Shown: positions 7,667-15,245 of the stretch, one piece after another
How positions within the stretch are numbered: the first letter of the stretch is position 1
Layout: every line of letters starts with the position of its first letter
Source: Chloroflexota bacterium
GTDB taxonomy: Bacteria; Chloroflexota; UBA6077; JADZDV01
DNA length: 17,195 nucleotides
Direction of reading: 5' to 3'
NCBI GenBank assembly: GCA_020850915.1
Contig: JADZDV010000305.1
Span: forward strand, 1-17,195
Position numbers and translations under genes: made by a program
The notes under the pieces: generated by a model
Seen by the model: only the letters and a program-made list of their open reading frames with translations
Told to the model about the DNA's origin: nothing
Databases searched by the model: none

Positions 7667-8620
7667 TCAAAGTGACCGGTTTGCGCGGGCTTCGAGGGGG
7701 CGCTGCTCCGGTCGTGCGACGGGCGGACCGGTGTGACGGGGCGCGCGGAGGGCGAGCAGGAAGCCGGCGAACAGCAGGCTCAGGCCGACGAGCTGGCCGA
7801 GGGCGAGGCCGGCGGTGAAGCCGAAGCGCGTCAGGCCGCTGGTGAAGCTGGGGACCAGGGCGCCGGCGGCGACCAGGAGATTGGCCGAGGCGCGGGCGGT
7901 GAGACCGCGCCGCGAGAGCTCCAAGGCGCCGTGCAGGGCGCCGCCACAGAGAGCGACCGCGCCGAAGATATTGAAGAGGGGCGTGGTGATCCGAATCTCG
8001 AAGGGGTAGGCCTGGCCGGAAGGGTTGACGCCGGGCGGAGGGAGCTGGGCGAGGTCGAGCTTGACCAGGAAGACGAGCGGCAGGACGAGCAGCGTGCCAA
8101 AGACCAGGACGGACAGGACAGCATGGGACACGCCGCGCGGGGCGAGCAGATAGAACGTGCCCATGCCCAGGTAGGCGGCGGTGAGGAACGCGCCGGTGAA
8201 GTACCACCAGCGATAGAGGAGAGGTGACCAGCCGGCGGCCATGCCGTAGGCCTGCGTGGCCGTGCTAACGGCGTAACAGAGCAGGCCGATCGTCCAGACG
8301 AGGCTGGAGGGATGGCGGCGCCGGCGCCAGCGCTGGACGACCAGCGTGGCGAAGACGAGGCTCAGCAGGGCGGAGGCCGAGGACAGAAGAGAGGCGACGC
8401 TCGTAGAGAACCGCTCAAGGAAAGGCTGAGGGAAATGGTACCAGGGCGGTGCAGAACGGCGAGAAACACCGGTTGTGCCTGCTCGAAACGCGGCAATTTG
8501 GGCAAGAAGCGTGAGGCGGCCAGCTATCTCGGTTGACGGAGCGGGTACACTCAGAGGGCGGAGCCGCCGCGCGACGGATCTGGCCAGGCGTCGCGCACGC
8601 CTAGAGTGAGCTGGCGGCAC
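7667..8620 (-). CDS. Seven-helix integral membrane protein of unknown function
   Basis: I do not recognise the family. From the GTG at 8620 the frame has 317 residues. The first 70 are basic and poorly conserved in appearance, then about seven hydrophobic segments follow at roughly 75-97, 105-127, 133-160, 164-187, 210-235, 243-263 and 266-290. A short external or cytoplasmic loop (KLDLAQLPPPGVNPSGQAYPFE) lies between helices four and five, and a basic tail follows. Aromatic-rich YRWWYFTGAF and TRFGFTAGLALGQLVGL stand out. The start is uncertain: no Shine-Dalgarno precedes 8620, and there is no ATG, GTG or TTG in frame before the first helix. It is co-directional with dnaA, 80 bases upstream of it, and divergent from the propeller gene, with starts only 25 bases apart. 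The coding strand is C-rich, as expected for a lagging-strand gene right of the proposed origin. Confidence 0.75.
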   Translation of the reverse strand: MPPAHSRRARRLARSVARRLRPLSVPAPSTEIAGRLTLLAQIAAFRAGTTGVSRRSAPPWYHFPQPFLERFSTSVASLLSSASALLSLVFATLVVQRWRRRRHPSSLVWTIGLLCYAVSTATQAYGMAAGWSPLLYRWWYFTGAFLTAAYLGMGTFYLLAPRGVSHAVLSVLVFGTLLVLPLVFLVKLDLAQLPPPGVNPSGQAYPFEIRITTPLFNIFGAVALCGGALHGALELSRRGLTARASANLLVAAGALVPSFTSGLTRFGFTAGLALGQLVGLSLLFAGFLLALRAPRHTGPPVARPEQRPLEARANRSL

Positions 8621-8634
8621 GCATGGGTCCAGCC

Positions 8635-8640
8635 AGGAGG
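8635..8640 (+). promoter_or_regulatory. Strong ribosome-binding site that selects a TTG start
   Basis: A perfect AGGAGG lies five bases before the TTG at 8646. It decides the start of the propeller protein, because the codons that follow make a good signal peptide and no ATG exists nearby in that frame. The pairing of an optimal Shine-Dalgarno with a weak start codon fits moderate, initiation-limited expression. Confidence 0.75.
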
Positions 8641-8645
8641 TCTCT

Positions 8646-10574
8646 TTGCGAGGACGGAGCCTTGGCTGGCAGGCGGCCGTGGCCGGCTTGCTGGTGCTGC
8701 TCGCAATGCTCCCGGAGGCGGATGGGCTGGCGCGGATGGGCGCCCTCCCAGCCCACGCCGCCGACGAGGCGGTCTCCTTCGCGCCGCCCCTGACAGCTCA
8801 GCAGCGGCTGCTGGATTTCAGCGTCCAGGCGGTCCTCCCGGACGGTCTGGCGATCGGCGTTGGAGCGCGCGGCCAGCGCGTAGAGGCGGTGGACCTCCAG
8901 TCGAACCAACGTCGCTGGTCGGGAGAGATTCGTCCGGGACAGATCAGTTGGGTGAGCGCCGCGGAGGGAGCCGTTGTCGAGGTGGTCGACGGCCAGATGT
9001 TCGGCCTGAACGCCGCGACCGGTCGAGAGCGCTGGCGGGTCTGGGCGCCAGACTATCGGTTGACGTACGGCACGCGGCCCGTGATACAGGGCGGCGTGGT
9101 CTTCGTGGGGGCGCGGACGAGCGATGGCGCCATCGGAGGCGCCTATTCAACGGTTCTCGCCTACCGGCTGACGGATGGGTCTGCTCTGTGGCAGGGGCCG
9201 CGCTGGCAGCCGGACGAGGGCAAGCTCCAGTCCGAGTTGCTGGTCGGCGCTGGTCGGGTCTTCCTACGCCGTGGGTGGGAGGTGCTGGCGCTTGACGCGG
9301 GGAGCGGGTCGTTGCTCTGGAGCAGTCAACTGGGGCCGGCGGCTGGGGCGGCGCTCACCCTGGTAGACGGGTACCTCTTCACCGTCTCGAAGCCGACCGG
9401 GGACCAAGCGGTCGAAGTCACGTCGATGGATGGTCTGACTGGCCGAGTGGACTGGCGCCAGACGCTGCCGGCGGACACGCGGCTGCCGCGCCTTGGTCCG
9501 GTGGTGGCTGGGGGTCGGCTCTACGTCGCGCTGGGCAGCCGGCTGTACGCTCTGGACCAGACGAAGGGCGGCGTCCAGTGGAGCCTTGATCTGGAGGCGA
9601 TCGCGCCGGTGGCGCGGCTGGCCTCGATCTCCCGCGAGCTTGGAGCGCCGGTCGTGGCGGGCGCCACCGTGTTCCTGGCCGATGGAGAGTACCTGGCGGC
9701 CGTCGACGGCGCGAGCGGACGGGTGCTCTGGCGCAGCGACCCGGGCATCTCCGGACCGGTCAAGCGCTCCGAGCGCGGACTGCTGGTCAGCACGAGCGCC
9801 TCTCCGGGGCCGCGGACGGACCTGCTGGTCATGCGGACCGCGGGGCCTGTCGACGAGAGCCAGCCGCCAACCACGGCGCGAGACTGGCTGAGTCGTGCGA
9901 TGGAGCAGCACGCCCGCGGCCGGGACGCGGCCGCGCGGGACTCGGTGGCGGCCGCCTTCCGGCTGGATCCTGCCTCCGTGCTGGACGACGAGGTGCTCCT
10001 GCCGTTCTTCGGAAAGGTCGATCTCACCGGCCCGTTGCTGCCGCGAACGGCTGGCCGGCTGCAGCGCGCGGAGATCGAATACACCTGGGTGGGCTTTGCA
10101 CCCCGGAGCTGGATTCAGCTCACCTACCAGGTGGACCGCGACAACGAGAACGCGCACCTGCGAGGGCAGGGCTACCGGCGAGGAGGCACCGGGCCAGAGG
10201 CGCTCCGCTCCGTCGACCGGGTCCTCGCGAGCGAGGCGCTTGACCGGCTGGCAGCGGGCCTGCGCAACTTCGTACCGACGCCCCGGACGTTCGGCGTGAT
10301 CACCCACCGGGACGACTATCCACGGGTCGAGGCGCGGCTGCAGTTTGAGGGCGGGCAGCGCGTGCTGCTCAGCTCGTCGTCGAACACTGTGGGGATGATC
10401 CCCTGGCATGCCGAAGTGAATGGCAGAGTGTACGTGCAGTACTCGGCCCAGACAGCGATCCACCTGCTCCACCTGCTGCACGAGGCTGCGCCGGAGACCT
10501 GGAACGAAGTACCGCCCGCGGAGGTGGGGGCCAGCTCGGTAGACCGCCGCTGGAACCACCCGGTCATTCAGTAG
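8646..10574 (+). CDS. Exported PQQ-like beta-propeller protein with unrecognised C-terminal domain
   Basis: Predicted secreted or periplasm-side protein of 642 residues from a TTG start. Residues 1-38 form a signal peptide (RGR, hydrophobic WQAAVAGLLVLLAMLP, cleavage near AHA). Seven PQQ-type blade motifs follow, each ending in a Trp: 84-91, 121-130 (LNAATGRERW), 173-182, 216-225, 261-270, 303-312 and 353-362 (VDGASGRVLW). Together they predict a closed seven-bladed propeller, similar to BamB or quinoprotein folds but without visible catalytic dehydrogenase residues. Residues 410-445 look helical, like a single TPR. The remaining 180 residues (460-642) contain WVGFAPRSWIQLTYQV, HRDDYPRVEARLQFEGG and SSSNTVGMIPWHAEVNGR and belong to no family I can name. 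The role is unknown; a scaffold or ligand-sensing job near the following two-component genes is possible. Confidence 0.88.
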   Translation: MRGRSLGWQAAVAGLLVLLAMLPEADGLARMGALPAHAADEAVSFAPPLTAQQRLLDFSVQAVLPDGLAIGVGARGQRVEAVDLQSNQRRWSGEIRPGQISWVSAAEGAVVEVVDGQMFGLNAATGRERWRVWAPDYRLTYGTRPVIQGGVVFVGARTSDGAIGGAYSTVLAYRLTDGSALWQGPRWQPDEGKLQSELLVGAGRVFLRRGWEVLALDAGSGSLLWSSQLGPAAGAALTLVDGYLFTVSKPTGDQAVEVTSMDGLTGRVDWRQTLPADTRLPRLGPVVAGGRLYVALGSRLYALDQTKGGVQWSLDLEAIAPVARLASISRELGAPVVAGATVFLADGEYLAAVDGASGRVLWRSDPGISGPVKRSERGLLVSTSASPGPRTDLLVMRTAGPVDESQPPTTARDWLSRAMEQHARGRDAAARDSVAAAFRLDPASVLDDEVLLPFFGKVDLTGPLLPRTAGRLQRAEIEYTWVGFAPRSWIQLTYQVDRDNENAHLRGQGYRRGGTGPEALRSVDRVLASEALDRLAAGLRNFVPTPRTFGVITHRDDYPRVEARLQFEGGQRVLLSSSSNTVGMIPWHAEVNGRVYVQYSAQTAIHLLHLLHEAAPETWNEVPPAEVGASSVDRRWNHPVIQ

Positions 10575-10708
10575 GCCGTCTACCAGGAGGCCGTCAACCA
10601 GTTGCCGGTCGACGCGCGCGAGCGAGCCTCTGAGGGATCCCCTCGTGGAAGGCGGTCCTTGCCAGGCGTGCACCCACGGCGGCGGGGGAGCATGGGGCGT
10701 CTGACATG

Positions 10709-10714
10709 TAGAAT
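10709..10714 (+). promoter_or_regulatory. -10 element giving a probably leaderless response-regulator transcript
   Basis: TAGAAT ends five bases before the ATG at 10720, so transcription would begin at or next to the start codon. No Shine-Dalgarno lies before this ATG, which supports a leaderless mRNA. A -35 element is not evident, and the 145-base gap after the propeller gene otherwise holds only a short near-repeat (GGCCGTCTACCAG/GGCCGTCAACCAG, 10574-10601). Confidence 0.45.
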
Positions 10715-10719
10715 GGTGC

Positions 10720-11397
10720 ATGTCCGGCGCAAAGATCCTGGTCGTAGACGACGATCCGAATATGGTCAGCATGCTGCGGCGGACCCTCGGCTTCGAGGGG
10801 TACGTGGTGACGACGGCGATGGACGGCGAGTCTGCGCTGCGTTGTGCCGAGGCCGAGCGGCCAGACGTGGTGGTGCTGGATGTGATGCTGCCCGGCGCCA
10901 GCGGCCTGGAGGTCTGCGAGCGGCTGCGAACGCGGGGTGACACCTCGATCCTGCTCTTGACCGCGCTCGGCTCCGTGCCAGACCGCGTGGCCGGGCTGGA
11001 CGCCGGGGCGGACGACTATCTGCCGAAGCCGTTCGCCGTGGATGAGCTGCTGGCGCGGGTGCGCGCGCTGTTGCGGCGGGCGACGCCGGAGCGGGTGGAA
11101 GAGCTGCGCTTCGCCGACCTGGATCTGGTCCCCTCGACGCGGGAGGTCCGGCGCAACGGGCAGACCGTCGAGCTGACAGCGCGGGAGTTCGACCTGCTGG
11201 AGTTCTTCCTGCGTCATCCACGACAGGTGCTGACGCGCGAGGTCGTCTTTCAACAGGTGTGGGGCTACGACTTCCTGGGCAGCTCGAACGTGATCGACGT
11301 GCACGTCAAAGCGCTGCGAGAGAAGCTCGAGGCCAACGGCGAGCGGCGTCTGATCCACACCATTCGGGGTGTGGGCTACAGCCTGCGAGATACGTAA
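10720..11397 (+). CDS. OmpR/PhoB-family DNA-binding response regulator
   Basis: Cytoplasmic transcription factor of 225 residues, activated by phosphorylation from the kinase encoded directly after it. The receiver domain (5-115) has the acidic cluster Asp10-Asp11-Asp12, phospho-acceptor Asp54 in [10 protein letters not shown], Thr81 and Lys103 in LPKPF. The C-terminal winged helix (about 128-222) shows [16 protein letters not shown], the recognition helix region [15 protein letters not shown] and the wing [15 protein letters not shown]. It resembles MprA/PrrA-type regulators, but I do not assign a symbol. The stop codon TAA is followed immediately by the kinase ATG, so the two form an operon. 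Target genes are unknown. Confidence 0.96.
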   Translation: MSGAKILVVDDDPNMVSMLRRTLGFEGYVVTTAMDGESALRCAEAERPDVVVLDVMLPGASGLEVCERLRTRGDTSILLLTALGSVPDRVAGLDAGADDYLPKPFAVDELLARVRALLRRATPERVEELRFADLDLVPSTREVRRNGQTVELTAREFDLLEFFLRHPRQVLTREVVFQQVWGYDFLGSSNVIDVHVKALREKLEANGERRLIHTIRGVGYSLRDT

Positions 11398-12855
11398 ATG
11401 CCCATTCGCCCGCGGCTCACCCTGTGGTACGGGCTGCTGCTCGGCCTGAGCCTGCTGCTCTTCTGTGTCGCCTTCTACCTTGCCCTGCAATCAGCCCTGG
11501 AGCGGGACTTTGACGCGACGCTCCGCGTGCGGGCGCTCCAGATCGAGCGGGAGCTGGGCAGCGCCAACCAGGACGTGGCCGAGCTCAGCCCTGCCGCGAT
11601 CAGCCAGGAAGCTCTCGAGCCGCCAACGCTCGGCGAGGCCCCAGAGCCGGGGGTGTACGTTCAAGTCCTGACGCGGGGCGGCGAGATCCTGGCCACCTCG
11701 GGAACGCTGCTGCCTGTCGATCGGATCCTGGTGGCCCAGGCCGTGGCCGGACGCGAGGCGTTCGTCACGCTCAACCTGGGGGGAGGCCAGCAGCTCCGGA
11801 CGCTGTACCGACCGATCCGCGGTCGCGACCACGTGATCGGACTGGTGCAGGTTGCCGAGACGCTCCAGCTCGTGCAGGAGACGATGCGGGACACGCGGAA
11901 CCTGATGCTGGCCGGGGCGACCGTGCTGATGGTCGCGGCGCTGGTCAGCGGCTGGGTCGTGACCCGGCGCGCGCTCGCGCCGGTGGCGGCGGTGACGGAG
12001 GCGGCGCACCACATCGCCGAAACCGGGCGGTTCAATCGCCGCCTGGCGCTGGGTGCGCCGCGTGACGAGCTGAGCGCCCTCGCCGCCACGTTTGACGTGA
12101 TGATCGATCGCATCGAACGGACCCTCCGGCAGCAGCGTGAGTTCCTCGCGGACACGTCACACGAGCTACGGACACCCCTGACGGTGATCCGCGGCAATCT
12201 CGACTTCGTGCGGCGGGTCACGACCGACCCGGCCAGCCTCGAGTCGCTGCGCGAGGCGGAGGTCGAGGCGGTGCGAATGAGCCGCCTGATCAACGATCTG
12301 CTCATGCTCGCGCAGGAGGACGCCGGGCAGTTCCTGGCGCTCCGCGAGGTGCCGCTCGACCGGCTGCTCCAGGAGCTGGGAGAGCAGGCTCAGGCGCTGA
12401 CCGAGGACCAGCGAGTTGAGGTCGAGGCGGCGGCGGAAGTCTCGACGCTCGCAGACCCGGACCGCCTGCGCCAGGCGATCTGGAACCTTTTTCAGAACGC
12501 CATGCGCTACACGCCAGCGGGCGGCTGCATCACGCTGGCCCTGCGGACTGGCGCCGGCGAGGTTGCGCTGGAAGTCTCCGACAATGGGCCGGGCCTCCAG
12601 CCGGGCCACGAGGCGCGGATCTTCGAACGCTTCTATCGGATCGACCCGTCCCGCGACAGGGCGACCGGCGGCGCGGGCCTGGGGCTGGCGATCGTGCGGC
12701 ACATCGCGGAGGCGCACGGCGGCCGCGTGGTGCTGGTGAACCAGCCAGGCCAGGGGGCCACGTTCAGGATCGTTCTGCCGATTCGCCACGCGGAGGAGAG
12801 CGCGCCCGCGACCGGCGCGCTCCGGCCACGGCGGGCCACGCCGGCGTCGGCGTGA
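11398..12855 (+). CDS. Membrane sensor histidine kinase (HAMP-HisKA-HATPase)
   Basis: Partner kinase of the preceding regulator, 485 residues. Transmembrane helix one is at 10-33. An extracytoplasmic sensor segment of about 135 residues follows (including GVYVQVLTRGGEILATSG, typical of small sensor domains in this class), and helix two is at 169-188. HAMP is at about 189-241 and HisKA at 244-310, with the H-box SHELRTP and phospho-acceptor His255. The ATPase domain has N-box NLFQNAMRYTP (363-373), G1 DNGPGL (395-400), F-box FERFYR and G2 GGAGLGLAI (424-432). All catalytic motifs are intact. Its ATG directly abuts the regulator stop; the upstream bases offer only a weak ribosome-binding site, so translation is probably coupled. 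The C-terminal 20 residues are a basic, Ala-rich tail. Confidence 0.96.
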   Translation: MPIRPRLTLWYGLLLGLSLLLFCVAFYLALQSALERDFDATLRVRALQIERELGSANQDVAELSPAAISQEALEPPTLGEAPEPGVYVQVLTRGGEILATSGTLLPVDRILVAQAVAGREAFVTLNLGGGQQLRTLYRPIRGRDHVIGLVQVAETLQLVQETMRDTRNLMLAGATVLMVAALVSGWVVTRRALAPVAAVTEAAHHIAETGRFNRRLALGAPRDELSALAATFDVMIDRIERTLRQQREFLADTSHELRTPLTVIRGNLDFVRRVTTDPASLESLREAEVEAVRMSRLINDLLMLAQEDAGQFLALREVPLDRLLQELGEQAQALTEDQRVEVEAAAEVSTLADPDRLRQAIWNLFQNAMRYTPAGGCITLALRTGAGEVALEVSDNGPGLQPGHEARIFERFYRIDPSRDRATGGAGLGLAIVRHIAEAHGGRVVLVNQPGQGATFRIVLPIRHAEESAPATGALRPRRATPASA

Positions 12856-13028
12856 GGCTGCCGTCCGCGCGCCGCCGCGGCGGGCTCGCGTGATGCGAGT
12901 TCTCCAGCGCCAGGCGCCGGGCTCATCCCCTGAGTTCGCGGCGCTCCGTTACCGGATACAGCAGATTGCGCACGGAGACGACGGCTGGTGGGCGCGCAGA
13001 CGCACCGTGACGTTCCGCGGGCTGGTGA

Positions 13029-15152
13029 ATGGGGGCAGGCGTCATGATCGGCACACCGGCGCGACAGATTGTCTCCGCGGGCCTCCTGACCGGGCTGGTC
13101 GTCGGCGGCGTTGTCCTGGCCATGCGCATCGCGCCGGCGCTGCGGTTCGCCTATCCGCTGGCGCTCCTGCCGCTCCTGGCGACCGGGCCGCTCGCGGCGC
13201 GGGGACACCGCTCACCGTGGCGCCGAGCGATCGTCGGCGGGCTGGGTGGGGCTCTCGGCGGCGCGCTAGTGGCCGGCGAGCTGGCGCTGGCGGTGAACTG
13301 GCTGGGCGAGTCCAGATGGGCACTGCTCGGCCCGGCCACGGCCAGCCCAATGCCAACTCTGCCGCGGTTCGACCTGTTCCCCGCGCTGACCTGGCCACAA
13401 GAGGACATCCTGATCCTGGAACCGCCGCTGGCCGCCCTCCTGGCGGTCGTCTACGGTCTCGTGGTCGCGGCGCCAAGGACCGGGCTCCAGGCGCGCCTGC
13501 TGCGGGCCGTCTCGGCGCACTCCGCTTCCGTGCGGCAGAAGCTGACGCTCGCCTTCGCCTCCGTAGTGTGCCTGGCGGTAGCCATCGCCTGGACCGGGTT
13601 CAGCGCGCTGGAAGACAGCCACCTGCGCGGTCATCGCCTTCAGCTCCAGGTGGACTGGGCGGGCCACCTGGACAGCCTGACGGCCTCCCTGAACGCGACC
13701 GAGCGCACCATGACGGAGGCGGCGACCGCGGAGGCGCGCCAGACCGTGCTAACCCAGCTTGCCAGGGACCACGCCTCAGTCGTGGAGCACCTGCGCGGCG
13801 CGCCGCGCCACCCGGAGATCTGGCTAGCACCGCAGGTCCTGACGAGCACGGCTGAGCGCTATCGGGCCGAGGTAGACGCGCTGGACACAGCCGTCACGGA
13901 GTACCAGGAGGCGGCCGAAGGTGTGGCCCCGGGCGACCGAGGGGGCGAGGTGGCCATGATCGGCGTGGCCAACGCTGCCAACGCTGCCAACGCTGCCGAC
14001 GCGGCGATACTGGCTCTACAGATGCGCGTTCGCAACGACTTGCGCGTTGACCTCGACAGCAGCGATTTCGACCATCACGCCGATCTGATGCGCATCATGG
14101 CGCTGGTGGTCCTCTCGGCCACCCTGGCGGTGGTCATCTCACGCGCGATCTCGGGCATGGTCACCGACCGGTTGGCGGAGGCCGGCAAGCACCTGAGCCG
14201 CCTGGCGCGGGGCGATTTTTCCGGCCGGCTGCTGGCGACCAGCGGCGACGAGCTCGGGCGACTGGCACGGGAGCTGAATCGCGTGACCGCGGAGCTGGAC
14301 CGGCTCTACCGTGCCGAGCGCGCGGCCCGGGAAACGGCACAGGAGCTGGCTGCTCGGGAGCATCAGCTCGCGGCGGCGAAGGAGTTCTGGGCGCACACGC
14401 TCGTCCACGACCTGCGGAGCCCGCTCTCGAGCGCGATCGGCTTCAGCGAGCTGCTGAGCCACGGCCGGCTGGGCGAGCTCGCCCCGCGGCAGGCGGACGC
14501 GGTCGCGGAGATCGAGCGCGCCTCCAGCCAGGTCACCGTGCTGATCCAGGACATCCTGGATGTGTTCCGTATGGAGCAGTCCACGCTGTCGTTGGATCCC
14601 GAGCGATGCACCGCCGCCGAGCTGGTGGCGGCAGCCTGCGAGTCGGTGCGCCGGCCGGGCCGGCAGGCGCCGGTGCAGGCGATCGAGGCCGGTCTGTGGG
14701 TGCAGGGCGATCGGCGTCTGCTGGAGCGCACGCTCACAAACCTGCTGGAGAACGCCTACAAGCACGCCGGCGAGCAGGCGAGCCTGTTTGTGTCCGCGGC
14801 CAGCGGCCTGAACGGCACCGTGACGCTGGCCGTGGAGGACGATGGGCCAGGCATTCCGCCAGAGGCCCGGACGCGGATCTTCGAGCGGTTCTCTCAGGGC
14901 TCCAGGGCCAAGCAGGGCGCTGGCCTGGGGCTGACGTTCAGCAACCTGGTGGTCCAGAGTCACGGCGGCCGGCTATGGGCGGAGACGTCGAGCAGGATGG
15001 GTGGCGCGCGCATCTGCCTGGCCGTACCCGGGATCGCACGCACGCCCGAGCCTGAGGGACCGGGGCGGAACGCTGTCCTGGACGCGGTACCACCCATGGC
15101 GTCGTTCGACGTCGAGCCGGCAGCGCCGGTTGGGACGTCGGGAGAGCGGTAG
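13029..15152 (+). CDS. Large membrane sensor histidine kinase without adjacent response regulator
   Basis: Sensor kinase of 707 residues. The N-terminal 150 residues are strongly hydrophobic, with about four helices (12-33, 38-56, 66-92, 133-148). A further helix at 171-193 is followed by an external helical region of about 160 residues and the last helix at 353-373. HAMP covers about 374-428, then a coiled-coil-like Ala/Glu/Arg stretch (425-450). HisKA has the H-box VHDLRSPLSS with His460, and the ATPase domain has NLLENAYKHA (Asn575), DDGPGI (604-609), FERFSQGS and GAGLGLTFS. This H-box type is common in kinases that end multi-sensor proteins. Residues 313-325 contain an NAA repeat in the external region. 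ATG 13029 has no clear Shine-Dalgarno; ATG 13044, five codons later, is an alternative. It lies 173 bases after the first kinase, so it may share that operon. Confidence 0.92.
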   Translation: MGAGVMIGTPARQIVSAGLLTGLVVGGVVLAMRIAPALRFAYPLALLPLLATGPLAARGHRSPWRRAIVGGLGGALGGALVAGELALAVNWLGESRWALLGPATASPMPTLPRFDLFPALTWPQEDILILEPPLAALLAVVYGLVVAAPRTGLQARLLRAVSAHSASVRQKLTLAFASVVCLAVAIAWTGFSALEDSHLRGHRLQLQVDWAGHLDSLTASLNATERTMTEAATAEARQTVLTQLARDHASVVEHLRGAPRHPEIWLAPQVLTSTAERYRAEVDALDTAVTEYQEAAEGVAPGDRGGEVAMIGVANAANAANAADAAILALQMRVRNDLRVDLDSSDFDHHADLMRIMALVVLSATLAVVISRAISGMVTDRLAEAGKHLSRLARGDFSGRLLATSGDELGRLARELNRVTAELDRLYRAERAARETAQELAAREHQLAAAKEFWAHTLVHDLRSPLSSAIGFSELLSHGRLGELAPRQADAVAEIERASSQVTVLIQDILDVFRMEQSTLSLDPERCTAAELVAAACESVRRPGRQAPVQAIEAGLWVQGDRRLLERTLTNLLENAYKHAGEQASLFVSAASGLNGTVTLAVEDDGPGIPPEARTRIFERFSQGSRAKQGAGLGLTFSNLVVQSHGGRLWAETSSRMGGARICLAVPGIARTPEPEGPGRNAVLDAVPPMASFDVEPAAPVGTSGER
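13968..14003. repeat. 9-bp tandem repeat inside the second kinase gene
   Basis: Three identical units of GCCAACGCT (13968-13994) are followed by a degenerate fourth (GCCGACGCG). They encode repeating Ala-Asn-Ala, ending Ala-Asp-Ala, in the external helical region of the kinase, shortly before the last membrane helix. The unit is a multiple of three, so copy-number change would lengthen or shorten the sensor without breaking the frame. Confidence 0.8.
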
Positions 15153-15158
15153 CGCCGG

Positions 15159-15181
15159 CCTCGCGGCCTGGCCGCGCGAGG
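15159..15181 (+). terminator. Hairpin after the second kinase gene, possible terminator
   Basis: CCTCGCG (15159-15165) pairs with CGCGAGG (15175-15181) around a nine-base loop, starting seven bases after the kinase stop. No T-tract follows, so it is not a classical intrinsic terminator; it may protect the 3' end or assist factor-dependent termination. Confidence 0.3.
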
Positions 15182-15222
15182 AGACGGTCGAGTACGGACG
15201 TCCGAGCGAGGCTGAGGTGGGG

Positions 15223-15228
15223 TACACT
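15223..15228 (+). promoter_or_regulatory. -10-like element before the SGNH-like hydrolase gene
   Basis: TACACT lies 17 bases before the ATG at 15246, so a transcript would start near 15235 with a leader of about 11 bases and no Shine-Dalgarno. A 10-bp palindrome (CGGACGTCCG, 15195-15204) sits where a -35 element would be and may be an operator; this is tentative. Confidence 0.35.
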
Positions 15229-15245
15229 GTCCTGTCCCTGACCTC

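Noticed and set aside
8533..8551. TTGACG and TACACT as a full promoter for the propeller gene
   Set aside because: The two hexamers are only seven bases apart, too close for one sigma-70 promoter; only the -10-like element may be real.
9264..10943. 559-codon open frame on the minus strand
   Set aside because: It runs antisense to the propeller gene, whose signal peptide, seven blade motifs and ribosome-binding site are clear. The minus frame has no family signature and is explained by GC-rich codon bias.
12890..13855. 321-codon plus-strand frame overlapping the second kinase
   Set aside because: It overlaps the kinase's hydrophobic helices in another frame, and its translation is Gly/Arg/Ala low complexity.
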